Positions 16,677-25,196 of a stretch of DNA of 64,000 nt are shown piece after piece (the stretch's first letter is position 1; every line of letters begins with the position of its first letter). This DNA is from Pirellulales bacterium. GTDB taxonomy: Bacteria; Planctomycetota; Planctomycetia; Pirellulales; PALSA-1355. A program made the translations under genes and the position numbers. The notes beneath the pieces were generated by a model. The model did no database searches and was not told the DNA's origin. It worked only from the letters and a program-made list of their open reading frames with translations. Location of the stretch: the NCBI GenBank assembly GCA_022844125.1, contig JALHMI010000003.1, positions 62,001-126,000 on the forward strand, read 5' to 3'.

Positions 16677-17609
16677 TTAGTCGTTGACCACGATGGAGCC
16701 GGCCACGTTCGCCCCGCCTGCCCGGAGGGCGTTGACCGCGGCGGTGGCGTTGGAGCGGCGCGTGTGTAGCCGCGAGAGCACGAAATAAACCGCGTCGCAA
16801 CGGGCGGCCAGCCAGAGGGTTTCCGGCTCGGCCTGATTGGCGGGGCCGATCAGCACCGCCCGGTAGAGCGGCCGCAAGGCGCTCCAGCCGAACTGCGGAC
16901 GCTCAAACGTGGGCACCTGTCCGCTGCCGCGGGCCACGAAGTCGATCCGGGCGACGTTCGTCGGATGAATCAGGTCGGGCCACTGGACCTGGCCGAGCAT
17001 TGCTTCGACCATGCCGGCCCCGGGGCGGGAAACTTGCTTCGACAAGCGACCTTCGCGCAACTCGCCATCGATGAGAAGCACGTCGCCCGCCAGTTGCAGG
17101 GTGAACGCATGAGCGAGTTCGGGCATCGAGAAACACGCATCCGAGCCGCGATCCGCCGAGACAAACAACAGCACGTTGCTGTAATTGTTCGAACCCTGAT
17201 CACAGATTCGAGCAGCCGCCTCGAGGTAGTACTCCGCGGGCTCACCGACAATTGGCAGCGTGCAGCTTTCGAACGCGGGAGCATGGACCGCCGGTCGGCG
17301 CGGCGCCGGCGCCGGAGACAACGTTTTGGGCAGGGACGCTGCTGGTGCGCCGATGACGGCGGAAGGGAGTGCTTCGAGCGGGTCTTCGAGCACCAGCGGC
17401 GGCAGGCCGAACATTTCGACCGCGTCGTCGACAAGAGACGTGGCGTCGTCCAGCAACTTATGCCAATTGATGGGCGAAATGGGCGCTTCGACAGGCGGTT
17501 CGGCCGATTTTTCAACTGCGGCTGCCGTTTCGGGAGTCTGCGGAGCAGCAGGCGGATCGATAGGCGTCCGCGCGTCCAGCGCTTTGAGTGCGTCGAGCAT
17601 CCGTCCCAT
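16677..17609 (-). CDS. BY-kinase/CpsD-like P-loop protein with degenerate Walker A
   Basis: 310 residues; ATG 17609 has GGGAG 9 bases upstream. The second half has the topology of bacterial tyrosine-kinase/CpsD P-loop proteins: a strand LLFVSADRGSDACF where the Walker A loop should be, LLIDGELREGRLSKQ where Walker A' is expected, and VLIGPANQAE at the Walker B position. The lysine of GKT and the invariant aspartates are not in place, so catalysis is doubtful. N-terminal ~110 residues are Pro/Ala-rich. It is the last gene of a - strand set with the ATPase and the Wzz-like protein. A regulatory pseudoenzyme is inferred; a MinD-like or CheY-like interpretation is less likely. Confidence 0.55.
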   Translation of the reverse strand: MGRMLDALKALDARTPIDPPAAPQTPETAAAVEKSAEPPVEAPISPINWHKLLDDATSLVDDAVEMFGLPPLVLEDPLEALPSAVIGAPAASLPKTLSPAPAPRRPAVHAPAFESCTLPIVGEPAEYYLEAAARICDQGSNNYSNVLLFVSADRGSDACFSMPELAHAFTLQLAGDVLLIDGELREGRLSKQVSRPGAGMVEAMLGQVQWPDLIHPTNVARIDFVARGSGQVPTFERPQFGWSALRPLYRAVLIGPANQAEPETLWLAARCDAVYFVLSRLHTRRSNATAAVNALRAGGANVAGSIVVND

Positions 17610-17631
17610 GCCGGTCGTCTCCCAGTGGCTT

Positions 17632-19188
17632 CTAGCCGCGACGAAGTTTCGAGAAGAGCTGCCGAAACTCTCCCGGCCGCGGCTTACTCGCAGTCGCGGG
17701 CCGCCTGGGCAGCGGCGTTTCCTCGATTACGATCTTGGTCCGCTCGGCGGGCGGCAGCGCGATCGGTTTGACTGCCGGTGGCGGGGACGCTGGTGGCACG
17801 GGTGCGGCAATCTTCTCGACGCTGGGCGGTAAGTCCGGTTGCGTCGCCGCGGAAAACGTGAACTCGATTGCCGCGGTCCCGGTCTCCTCCGGATCGTCAG
17901 GCAGCACCGGGTCGCTCGCCGCGGCAAAGGTCTGGATCGTGATGGCCGGCTCCGCGATGTTCGGCTGAATTGTGCCCGCCGAGTTGCCTGGCGGCTGCGC
18001 GCGCCGGGTTTCCAGCAGCGTGCCGATCTGACGACCTTCCCAACTACTGACACGGGGCGCGTCGGCGAAGATCTCGACGTCGGCGGCGTACTGGTTCAGC
18101 ACAAGTTCCTCTTCCGCAAACTCCTCGCTGAACGGATCGCCGAATTCGGGGAAGTCGAGATCGACTTCCGGCTCGAGCATCTTGGCCGGCATCTTCGCTT
18201 CACCAATCGGCTCGACGTGCAGGACTGGCCGGGCGATTGGCAATGCCGGCTGCTGGGCGGGTCGTTCGTCATGCCGGAAGGGAATTGCGTCTGGCGCATC
18301 GCCCTCATCGTGCAGATGCCCGAACTCGACGATGGCGCTGCCGCCATCTTCACACACCGCGCCCGCTGTCCAAGGCGCGGGAAGCTGCTGCAAGTCGGCC
18401 CAGGCCTCTTCGATGGCTTCGCAAGTGAGTTGCGACTCTCCGCCAAGCGAGGCGAGCACCAGGGCATGATCGCAGATCTGGTTGATCAGACGCGGAATGC
18501 CGTCGGTCGCGCGATACACGCTCTGCAGGGCTTCGTCGTCGATCAAGCGGGCCGGATCGCCGCCGGCGCTGGCGAGTTGAGCGCGGACGTAGCCGTAGGT
18601 CTCGGCACGATTCAGGGGTTCCAAGTAACAGCGAGCAGCGATCCGCTGCGCGAAGGACTGCAACTTGGGGCTGGCGAAACGCTCTTCGAGCACTGGGCCG
18701 CCCGCGAGCACGACCCGGACGCGCGGCTCTCCGTTGCGAATCAGGTTCGTGATCAGCCGCACTTCGTCCAGCAGTCGGAATGGCAGCGAGTGAGCCTCGT
18801 CAATAATTAACAGCAAACCCTGGGGTCCATCGGCGGCTGGTTCGAGGAAGTCGATCAGCGAGAGACGCAGTTCGCCCTCGTCGAGGCCGCGGTATTCGAG
18901 CCCCAGGTCGTAGTGAACTTGCTGCAGCAGGGCCTGACAGGACTTCAGCCGACCGCCGGTTAAAAAGGCCACCGCGAAGGGACCGTTGAACTTCTCGGCC
19001 AGCAGGTGACAGAGCAGGGTTTTGCCGGTGCCGGGAGGGCCAATCACCAGGCCGGGGCCTTCACCGCGTTCGATCACCCGTTCCAGTGACCGCCGAGCGT
19101 TTTCGCTCACTTCGGTGGGGTAATAGTTCTTTGGTTGCGGCACGGCAGAGAACGGGCGGGTGCGGAATTTGAAGAAGGCCTCGTACAT
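17632..19188 (-). CDS. ExeA/XrtA-associated-type AAA ATPase with long C-terminal tail
   Basis: 518 residues from ATG 19188 (GGAG 9 bases upstream; the GTG just before it is less likely). The first ~270 residues are an AAA_22/ExeA-type ATPase: YEAFFKFRTRPFSAVPQPKN, Walker A IGPPGTGKTLLC, Walker B LLLIIDEAHSLP, sensor region RVVLAGGP, GIPRLINQICDHALV. This opening resembles the ATPase of the exosortase XrtA/EPS loci as I recall it. The remaining ~245 residues are acidic then Pro/Ala-rich with no recognised fold. It lies 22 bases upstream of the CpsD-like gene and downstream of the Wzz-like gene. Confidence 0.8.
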   Translation of the reverse strand: MYEAFFKFRTRPFSAVPQPKNYYPTEVSENARRSLERVIERGEGPGLVIGPPGTGKTLLCHLLAEKFNGPFAVAFLTGGRLKSCQALLQQVHYDLGLEYRGLDEGELRLSLIDFLEPAADGPQGLLLIIDEAHSLPFRLLDEVRLITNLIRNGEPRVRVVLAGGPVLEERFASPKLQSFAQRIAARCYLEPLNRAETYGYVRAQLASAGGDPARLIDDEALQSVYRATDGIPRLINQICDHALVLASLGGESQLTCEAIEEAWADLQQLPAPWTAGAVCEDGGSAIVEFGHLHDEGDAPDAIPFRHDERPAQQPALPIARPVLHVEPIGEAKMPAKMLEPEVDLDFPEFGDPFSEEFAEEELVLNQYAADVEIFADAPRVSSWEGRQIGTLLETRRAQPPGNSAGTIQPNIAEPAITIQTFAAASDPVLPDDPEETGTAAIEFTFSAATQPDLPPSVEKIAAPVPPASPPPAVKPIALPPAERTKIVIEETPLPRRPATASKPRPGEFRQLFSKLRRG

Positions 19189-19345
19189 CACCCGTACTCC
19201 CTAACTTATCTAGTCGCAATCCTTTAACACCGCGCGCGGCGCATTCGACTCTTTATGGTTCGGCATCCGCAGCGGAAAGTCTCCACCCGCATCGGCCGCG
19301 CGCGGCAAGGTCGCTTGCGACCACTCCCCAGGGGCAAGGGGGAAT

Positions 19346-20494
19346 CTAGAGGCCGAACCAGGAGCGAAGGGTACCGACCGGATCGCTCAACAGGTGCAGG
19401 ACGGCGTCGAAATGAACGACCGCGTAAGCGACGGCGCCGAAAAGCGCGAGTGCTAATGTGATTTGACCAAGCAGGAAGAAGCCGCGTCGCATGCCAGCGT
19501 CGGTGGCACGCGAGTTTCTCACTCCAAAGGGAACGATGCCCACGACCGGAACCGCAAGGGAAGCGGAAACTTCGTCGGCGCTGGCAAACAGCGGGTCCGA
19601 CGTGGCGCGGGCGAGACGAACTGCGGCTAGAGCCGCCAACATCACGGCCAGTGCGAGCGAAGCCAGCGCCAGGGTTTGAGTGCGGGAAGCCTGTTCGTGA
19701 TGCGAGTCAGCTAGGACCGTCGCAGACGAATCGGCCGCTTGATGTTCGACTTTAGGTTCCGTCGGGGAGTGGGATTGGACCCGGTCGGGTGATGGCGCGG
19801 CCATTTCGTCGCGCGCCGCGGGGCTGTGCAGCAGCAGATTGGTAACCGCGGCGAGTCGGTCGGCGGCGGCGGCCTCGGCGAGGCGCGCCGATTCGAGACG
19901 CCTTTCAGCCGTCCGCCAGTTGCCTAGCAGTCGTTGATAGGAGGCGGCATCCAAGGCTGGGCCAGTTGCTGTGGAGGATTCGTCCTGGCTGGGGAGTTCG
20001 GCAACTTCCGAGGTTCGCAGTCGCCCTTGAATCGCTTCAATCCGCGAACTGACCTCGATCACTTCGGGGTGTTCTTCGGTGAGCGTCTCGAGCAACGTGA
20101 CTCGCTTGGACTGCAGTTCGGCGAGTTGGGACTGGAGTTCGTGGCGGTGTTTTGTTTGCTCTTTGAGCCCCGCATCGCTGGCTGCTTCCAGGGCGGCCAC
20201 CTCGCGCTGCGCGTCCAGGTGACTGGAGAGGAACTTGTCTAACGCCAGTCGAGTGCGCTGGGCCTCGGTCTGGGCGTCGAGGGTCTCCTTACGAGCCGCC
20301 GCCAGATCGTAGGTGGCCGCTTCGCGTTCCTGCAGGCCGGCGGCCGCTTGAAACTGCAACCCCTGGGCCAGCGGAGCGAAGCCCAGGCAGGTAAGTGCCA
20401 CGGAGAGCAACACGCGAGTTAAACCGCCGCGCAGCAACTTGAGTGCGCGCTGGCATGCCAACAATCCCAGGGAGGTACGGTTCGCGATGGGCAT
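19346..20494 (-). CDS. Wzz/GumC-like coiled-coil membrane protein
   Basis: 382 residues. N-terminal hydrophobic segment (~25-46), then a periplasmic coiled coil (~50-165) including EEHPEVIEVSSRIEAIQGRL, a phrase typical of polysaccharide chain-length determinants. A second membrane helix (~275-293) is followed by a short cytoplasmic segment with SADEVSASLAVPVVGIVPFG, which matches the linker before the kinase domain in GumC/Wzc-like proteins. Instead of a kinase domain there is a third hydrophobic helix (~335-355) and a short end. It thus looks like a chain-length regulator that has lost its kinase. The kinase-like protein is encoded separately at 16677-17609. Confidence 0.65.
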   Translation of the reverse strand: MPIANRTSLGLLACQRALKLLRGGLTRVLLSVALTCLGFAPLAQGLQFQAAAGLQEREAATYDLAAARKETLDAQTEAQRTRLALDKFLSSHLDAQREVAALEAASDAGLKEQTKHRHELQSQLAELQSKRVTLLETLTEEHPEVIEVSSRIEAIQGRLRTSEVAELPSQDESSTATGPALDAASYQRLLGNWRTAERRLESARLAEAAAADRLAAVTNLLLHSPAARDEMAAPSPDRVQSHSPTEPKVEHQAADSSATVLADSHHEQASRTQTLALASLALAVMLAALAAVRLARATSDPLFASADEVSASLAVPVVGIVPFGVRNSRATDAGMRRGFFLLGQITLALALFGAVAYAVVHFDAVLHLLSDPVGTLRSWFGL

Positions 20495-20591
20495 TAATTC
20501 GGCTGGTCTGGGGAGGATACGGACCCGCTATCGTCATCGACGCTCGAGCTATGCCAGCTTGAAGGCACCCGGCCTGCCAGCAATCGAAAAG

Positions 20592-20597
20592 GTATAC
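20592..20597 (+). promoter_or_regulatory. Candidate -10 element for trpF
   Basis: TATACT lies 35 bases before the trpF start and 5' of GGGAGAGA. No good -35 hexamer is present at the usual distance. Confidence 0.35.
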
Positions 20598-20632
20598 TTA
20601 CGAGTCCGGCGCGGTGGGATTGGGAGAGATCG

Positions 20633-21298
20633 ATGTTTCGTGTGAAAATCTGTGGCATCACTTCGGCTGCCGATGCACGGGCGGCCTGCGAGGCCGGGGC
20701 CGACGCGATTGGGATCAACTTCTTCTCCGGCAGCCCGCGCTATTGCACGCTGGCCCAAGCCCGCGAAGTTGCAGGTGCGGCACAAGCGGGGGTGTGTCGC
20801 GTCGGCGTGTTTGCGAATGCCTCGCTCGCTGAAATTCGCCAGGCGGCCGCCGAAGTGCCGCTGGATCTGGTGCAATTGCATGGCGATGAGACGCCCGAAA
20901 TCATTCGCGACTTGCGGCCTCTGCCTGTGATGCGGGTGTTTCGCTTGCAGTCAGGAACCGAACCATTGTCCCGCTATCTGGACACCTGCCACCGGCTGCA
21001 GGCCTGGCCGCGGATGGCGCTCGTCGACGCGATGTCTGCTGCGGAATATGGCGGTACCGGCAAGACGCTCGACTGGCAGCTACTGGCGGCGCAGCGCAAG
21101 GCATGGCGCGGCCTGCCGCTGGTGCTTGCCGGGGGATTGAAGCCTGAGAATGTAGCCGAAGCGATTGCCGCGGTCCACCCGTGGGCCGTGGATGTGGCTA
21201 GCGGTGTCGAGGAGTCTCCGGGCCGGAAGTCCCTGAGTCTCGTGCGGCAATTCGTCGTCGCGGCCCGTGAAGCTTTTTCGCAGCAGAAGCGGACGTGA
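20633..21298 (+). CDS. trpF: Phosphoribosylanthranilate isomerase
   Basis: 221 residues, a (beta/alpha)8 isomerase for the third step of tryptophan synthesis. FRVKICGIT holds the catalytic cysteine (C7); DAIGINFFSGSPRY, VGVFANAS, VQLHGDE, ALVDAMS with the catalytic aspartate near residue 132, and VLAGGLKPENVAEAI with DVASGVEESPGRK at the phosphate site are all family hallmarks. ATG is preceded by GGGAGAGATCG. It stands alone, not in a trp operon, upstream of ahcY. Confidence 0.96.
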   Translation: MFRVKICGITSAADARAACEAGADAIGINFFSGSPRYCTLAQAREVAGAAQAGVCRVGVFANASLAEIRQAAAEVPLDLVQLHGDETPEIIRDLRPLPVMRVFRLQSGTEPLSRYLDTCHRLQAWPRMALVDAMSAAEYGGTGKTLDWQLLAAQRKAWRGLPLVLAGGLKPENVAEAIAAVHPWAVDVASGVEESPGRKSLSLVRQFVVAAREAFSQQKRT

Positions 21299-21321
21299 AC
21301 CAGTTGGCGAGTGATGGCGGC

Positions 21322-21351
21322 TTGCGACCTTCGGTCTTACTGGAATATCAT
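21322..21351 (+). promoter_or_regulatory. Candidate sigma-70-type promoter for ahcY
   Basis: TTGCGA at 21322-21327, an 18-base spacer, then TATCAT at 21346-21351 (5 of 6 to TATAAT). It is 80 bases ahead of the GTG start. Confidence 0.45.
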
Positions 21352-21360
21352 GGGAAGCGC

Positions 21361-21390
21361 GCGTCTGAGACGCCCCCTCGGTTGAGGGCG
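21361..21390 (+). promoter_or_regulatory. ahcY leader with two overlapping hairpins
   Basis: A 5-bp hairpin GCGTC-TGA-GACGC (21361-21373) shares bases 21371-21373 with a second hairpin, CGCCCCCTC-GGTT-GAGGGCG (about 21371-21390, one bulge). They cannot form fully at once. The leader ends with AAAGGAGC before the GTG. It does not match the SAH riboswitch consensus that I know. Confidence 0.35.
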
Positions 21391-21430
21391 TGCAGAATTT
21401 CACTACTGATGAGTACCAAAGGAGCTTACC

Positions 21431-22744
21431 GTGGCCCAGGTTGAAACCCGCTTGCCGTACAAAGTGGCCGACATGAGTCTGGCCGAGTGGGGTCGCAAGG
21501 AAATCATGCTGGCCGAGAACGAGATGCCCGGCCTGATGGCGCTCCGCGAGAAGTACGGTAAGAGCCAGCCGCTGAAGGGTGCCCGAATTGCCGGCTGCCT
21601 GCACATGACGATTCAAACGGCGGTGCTCATCGAGACGCTCAAGGCGCTGGGAGCCGAGGTGACCTGGAGCAGCTGCAACATCTTCTCGACTCAGGACCAT
21701 GCCGCGGCGGCCATCGCCAAGGCCGGCTTCCCAGTCTACGCCTGGAAGGGCATGTCGAACGAAGAGTTCGATTGGTGCATCGAGCAAACGCTGTTCTTCC
21801 CGGACGGTCAGCCGCTCAACATGATCCTGGACGACGGCGGCGACCTGACCGCGATGGTCCACGACAAGTATCCCGAGTTGCTCCCCGGTATTCGCGGCCT
21901 GTCGGAAGAAACCACGACAGGCGTTAATCGGCTGTACCGGATGCACGCCAAGGGCGAGTTGAAGATGCCGGCTATCAACGTCAATGACTCGGTCACGAAG
22001 AGCAAGTTCGACAACCTGTACGGCTGCCGCGAGTCGCTGGCCGACGGCATCAAGCGAGCCACCGATGTGATGGTCGCCGGCAAGGTCGTCGTCGTGGCCG
22101 GCTACGGCGACGTCGGCAAGGGCTGCGCCCACTCGATGAAGTCGCTCGGCGCCCGGGTGATTGTGACCGAGATCGATCCGATCAACGCCCTGCAGGCGGC
22201 GCTTGAAGGCTACGAAGTCACGACCATGGACGAAGCCGCCGCGGAGGGCAACATCTTCGTCACGGCCACCGGCAATCGCGACATCATTCTCGGCAAGCAC
22301 ATGCAGGCGATGCCGAACGACGCGATCGTGTGCAACATCGGCCACTTCGATCTCGAGATCGACATGGCCTGGCTCAACGGCCAGAAGGACGTGAAGAAGG
22401 TCGAGATCAAGCCGCAAGTCGACCGCTACACTTTCAAGGACGGCCACTCGATTATCGTGCTGGCGGAAGGCCGGCTGGTAAACCTGGGCTGTGCGACCGG
22501 GCACCCCTCGTTCGTGATGAGCAGCTCGTTCACCAACCAGGTGCTGGCGCAGCTAGCGTTGTGGAACGAAACGGACAAGTATCCGATTGGCGTGCACGTG
22601 CTGCCCAAGGCCCTGGACGAAGAAGTCGCCCGGCTGCACATTGGCAAGCTCGGCGTGAAGCTCACGAAGCTGACCGACGCCCAGGCGGACTACATCGGCG
22701 TGCCGGTCGCAGGGCCGTACAAGCCGGAAATCTATCGGTACTAA
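21431..22744 (+). CDS. ahcY: Adenosylhomocysteinase
   Basis: 437 residues; hydrolyses S-adenosylhomocysteine to adenosine and homocysteine to keep methylation running. GTG start with AAAGGAG 8 bases upstream. Signatures: [47 protein letters not shown], the NAD site [26 protein letters not shown], and the C-terminal [10 protein letters not shown] with the conserved Lys-Tyr end that closes the partner subunit's NAD site. Followed by a strong terminator. Confidence 0.98.
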   Translation: MAQVETRLPYKVADMSLAEWGRKEIMLAENEMPGLMALREKYGKSQPLKGARIAGCLHMTIQTAVLIETLKALGAEVTWSSCNIFSTQDHAAAAIAKAGFPVYAWKGMSNEEFDWCIEQTLFFPDGQPLNMILDDGGDLTAMVHDKYPELLPGIRGLSEETTTGVNRLYRMHAKGELKMPAINVNDSVTKSKFDNLYGCRESLADGIKRATDVMVAGKVVVVAGYGDVGKGCAHSMKSLGARVIVTEIDPINALQAALEGYEVTTMDEAAAEGNIFVTATGNRDIILGKHMQAMPNDAIVCNIGHFDLEIDMAWLNGQKDVKKVEIKPQVDRYTFKDGHSIIVLAEGRLVNLGCATGHPSFVMSSSFTNQVLAQLALWNETDKYPIGVHVLPKALDEEVARLHIGKLGVKLTKLTDAQADYIGVPVAGPYKPEIYRY

Positions 22745-22776
22745 GCCGCCGGCCTCACAGGGCGGTTTGACAATCG

Positions 22777-22814
22777 AACAGGGCTTCGGGATAACAACCC
22801 GAAGCCCTGTTTCG
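22777..22814 (+). terminator. Intrinsic terminator after ahcY
   Basis: A perfect 14-bp stem (22777-22790 with 22798-22811), 7-base loop ATAACAA, then TTTCGTT, 32 bases past the ahcY stop. Confidence 0.85.
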
Positions 22815-22890
22815 TTGATAGCAGCCAGTTGCCCACCAGGTTCGGGCGTCACCACCAACGACTCTTTCTTGTAGAAGCACTGCCACCCCC

Positions 22891-24195
22891 ATGCCAGAAA
22901 TCCAAGCCTTTCGCGGACTCCGCTACGACCTCGGCCACGTCGGCTCGCTCTCGGACGTGATCGCTCCGCCCTACGACGTCATCGGTCCGGCGCTCCAGGA
23001 CGAGCTCTACAAGAAGCACCCGGCCAATGTGGTGCGGCTGATTCTCAACCGCGACGAGCCGGGCGACAGCGAGGGTAACAACCGCTATTCGCGAGCGGCG
23101 CAGTTCCTGAAGAACTGGCGGAGCGAAGGCGTGCTGTTCAGCGAGGCCCAGCCCACGGTCTACGTCTATCACCAGACGTTTACCACCGGAGGCGAGACGG
23201 TGAACCGCCGCGGATTCATGATCCGCTGCCGGCTGGAACGATTCGGCGAGGGGAAGATCTATCCGCACGAAGAAACGATGTCCGGCCCCAAGCAGGACCG
23301 GCTGCTGCTGACTCGGGCCTGCCGGGCGAACCTGAGCCAGATCTTTGGACTGTTTCCGGACCCGCAGTCGCAGGTGCAGGAGCTGCTCGAGAAGGCGGCT
23401 GCCAAGGTCGCTCCGCTGGAAGCCACTGACCACCTGGGCGTCGTTCACCGGATGTGGCCGGTGACGGACGTCTCCGTGATTTCGGCCGTGGCCGGCATGA
23501 TGAGCGACAAGCCGATGTTCATCGCCGATGGTCACCACCGCTATGAAACGGCCTGCAACTACCGCGATGAGCTGGTCGGTAAGAAGGGACCGCTGGAGGC
23601 CCACGACCCGGCCAACTTTGTGCTGATGATGTGCATCGGGATGAGCGACCCGGGGCTGCTGGTGCTCCCCACGCACCGGCTGTTTCGCGGTACCGAGGGG
23701 CTGACCGCAAAAGACCTTGCCGCCAAGCTGGGCGACAACTTCAAGATGCAGACCGCCGGCAAAGGCCGCACCAAGGCCAGCGAAGTCTGGGAAGAGATCG
23801 AAACCGGGGACAACCAGGGGACGCTGGGCTTCTACACCAAGGCCGATGACACCTGGACCCTGGCCACGATCACACCGGCCGGTAAGGCCAAGATGGCTGA
23901 GCTTGCCGAGGAGCATAGCGCCGACTGGCAGGGCCTGGGCGTCAGCATCCTGCACCGGCTGGTGGTCGAGAACCTGCTCGGCGGCAAGGACTGGCCGAAG
24001 CCGCGCTACGTGCACCTGGTGGACGAGGTGGTTGAGAACCTGGAAGGGGACGAGTTCTCGCTGGCCGCCCTGGTGATGCCGGCCTCGGTCGACGACATTC
24101 GCACCATCAGTCAGCACAACGAGCGGATGCCTGCCAAGAGCACCTACTTCTATCCGAAGCTGCTCAGCGGTCTGGTCATCAACCCGCTGGAGTAG
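22891..24195 (+). CDS. DUF1015 family protein
   Basis: 434 residues, full length for DUF1015 (sometimes annotated SerC-like, without proof). Family phrases: FRGLRYDL, DVIAPPYDVI, HPANVVRLIL, YHQTFTTGG, RGFMIRCRLE, IYPHEETMSGPKQDRL, NLSQIFGLF and FIADGHHRYETA. Soluble, no signal peptide. Function unknown; often found near genes of serine or cofactor metabolism in other genomes, but here it sits between ahcY and parAB. The parS sites lie in the gap downstream. Confidence 0.9.
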   Translation: MPEIQAFRGLRYDLGHVGSLSDVIAPPYDVIGPALQDELYKKHPANVVRLILNRDEPGDSEGNNRYSRAAQFLKNWRSEGVLFSEAQPTVYVYHQTFTTGGETVNRRGFMIRCRLERFGEGKIYPHEETMSGPKQDRLLLTRACRANLSQIFGLFPDPQSQVQELLEKAAAKVAPLEATDHLGVVHRMWPVTDVSVISAVAGMMSDKPMFIADGHHRYETACNYRDELVGKKGPLEAHDPANFVLMMCIGMSDPGLLVLPTHRLFRGTEGLTAKDLAAKLGDNFKMQTAGKGRTKASEVWEEIETGDNQGTLGFYTKADDTWTLATITPAGKAKMAELAEEHSADWQGLGVSILHRLVVENLLGGKDWPKPRYVHLVDEVVENLEGDEFSLAALVMPASVDDIRTISQHNERMPAKSTYFYPKLLSGLVINPLE

Positions 24196-24233
24196 CTCCG
24201 ATACCCGCCCGATGCTCGGCGACGGTCCCGGCC

Positions 24234-24247
24234 GTTCCACGTGAAAC
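24234..24247. promoter_or_regulatory. parS: parS site 1 (one mismatch)
   Basis: GTTCCACGTGAAAC differs at one base from the 14-base core of the parS palindrome (GTTTCACGTGAAAC). It would be bound by ParB encoded at 25193-26164. Confidence 0.8.
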
Positions 24248-24310
24248 TGTGCGGGCGGAGAGTGGCGCGAAGCGGCAACGCGATCCGCCACAGTCTGCCC
24301 AAAGCCAACA

Positions 24311-24324
24311 GTTTCACGTGAAAC
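24311..24324. promoter_or_regulatory. parS: parS site 2 (perfect core)
   Basis: GTTTCACGTGAAAC is an exact match to the conserved parS core. It lies 77 bases from site 1 and 128 bases before parA, the usual place for origin-proximal parS sites. Confidence 0.93.
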
Positions 24325-24452
24325 GCTTCCGCGAAGTTTCGCGCTGCTGGCACTCGCGATGCACCGGAACTGACGTTTGGCCCACCGCGCGCGCGGGCTA
24401 CAATCTCCCTCCCGAGTCCTGGTGACGGATCCATTGGGCGGAGTGCTGCGCT

Positions 24453-25196
24453 GTGAGTCGCATTTTGTGCGTGGCAAATCAGAAAGGTGGCGTGGGCAAA
24501 ACGACCACGGCGATCAATCTCGCCGGAGCGTTGGCCTACGCTGGCCGGCGCACGCTGCTGGTGGATCTCGACCCGCAGTGCAACGCCACGACAGGTCTTG
24601 GCCAGCGACCGACGGATTGCCACCCGCTCGTTTCCCGCCAGCCGCTGCGCGAGTCGCTGCGCCAGACGTGGATTCCAAACCTGGAAGTGCTGCCGGGCAG
24701 TCGCAGCTTTCAGGATGTCGAAGCGCTCAGTTCCGGCGACGCCACGCACTCGGCGACGCTCGCCCAGCACCTGGCCAGCGGGCTGAACTCGTACGACTTC
24801 GTGCTGATTGACTGTCCACCCTCGCTTGGCAAGCTCACCCAGACTGCGCTGGCCAGCGCGACTGAAGTGCTGATGCCGATCCAGTGCGAATACTTCGCGA
24901 TGGAAGGCCTGGCGCAGATGATCGAAGTCATTCGGCTCGTGATGGACAGCCGGCCGGAGCGGCTCAGGTTTGGCGGAATCGTGTTGACGATGTACGACAA
25001 CACGCTGGAACTAACGCACGAAGTAGATCAAGAGGTTCGCGACTTTTTCGGCGAGATCGTGTTTCGCACGGTCATCCCGCGCGACGTTGCCGTATCCGAA
25101 GCGCCCAGTCACGGGCAATGCGTCATTGACTATGCCCCCCGAGCTCGCGGTGCTCGGGCCTACGTTGAACTTTGCATGGAGGTGCTCAACACATGA
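24453..25196 (+). CDS. parA: Chromosome partitioning ATPase ParA (Soj)
   Basis: 247 residues, GTG start. Deviant Walker A ANQKGGVGKTTTAINLA (K11, K16), Walker A' VDLDPQCNATTGLG, Walker B VLIDCPPSLG, all standard for ParA/Soj. The ATP-bound dimer binds DNA and moves ParB-parS complexes during segregation. Short N-terminus (no HTH) as in chromosomal ParA. It overlaps parB by 4 bases (ATGA), with the parB Shine-Dalgarno GGAGG inside its last codons. Confidence 0.96.
   Translation: MSRILCVANQKGGVGKTTTAINLAGALAYAGRRTLLVDLDPQCNATTGLGQRPTDCHPLVSRQPLRESLRQTWIPNLEVLPGSRSFQDVEALSSGDATHSATLAQHLASGLNSYDFVLIDCPPSLGKLTQTALASATEVLMPIQCEYFAMEGLAQMIEVIRLVMDSRPERLRFGGIVLTMYDNTLELTHEVDQEVRDFFGEIVFRTVIPRDVAVSEAPSHGQCVIDYAPRARGARAYVELCMEVLNT

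Noticed and set aside
21080-22504. 474-residue - strand frame across trpF and ahcY
   Set aside because: Lies opposite two certain genes; long antisense frames are expected at this GC content.
22849-24477. 542-residue - strand frame across DUF1015 and parS
   Set aside because: Antisense to a conserved gene and would cover the parS sites; composition typical of shadows.
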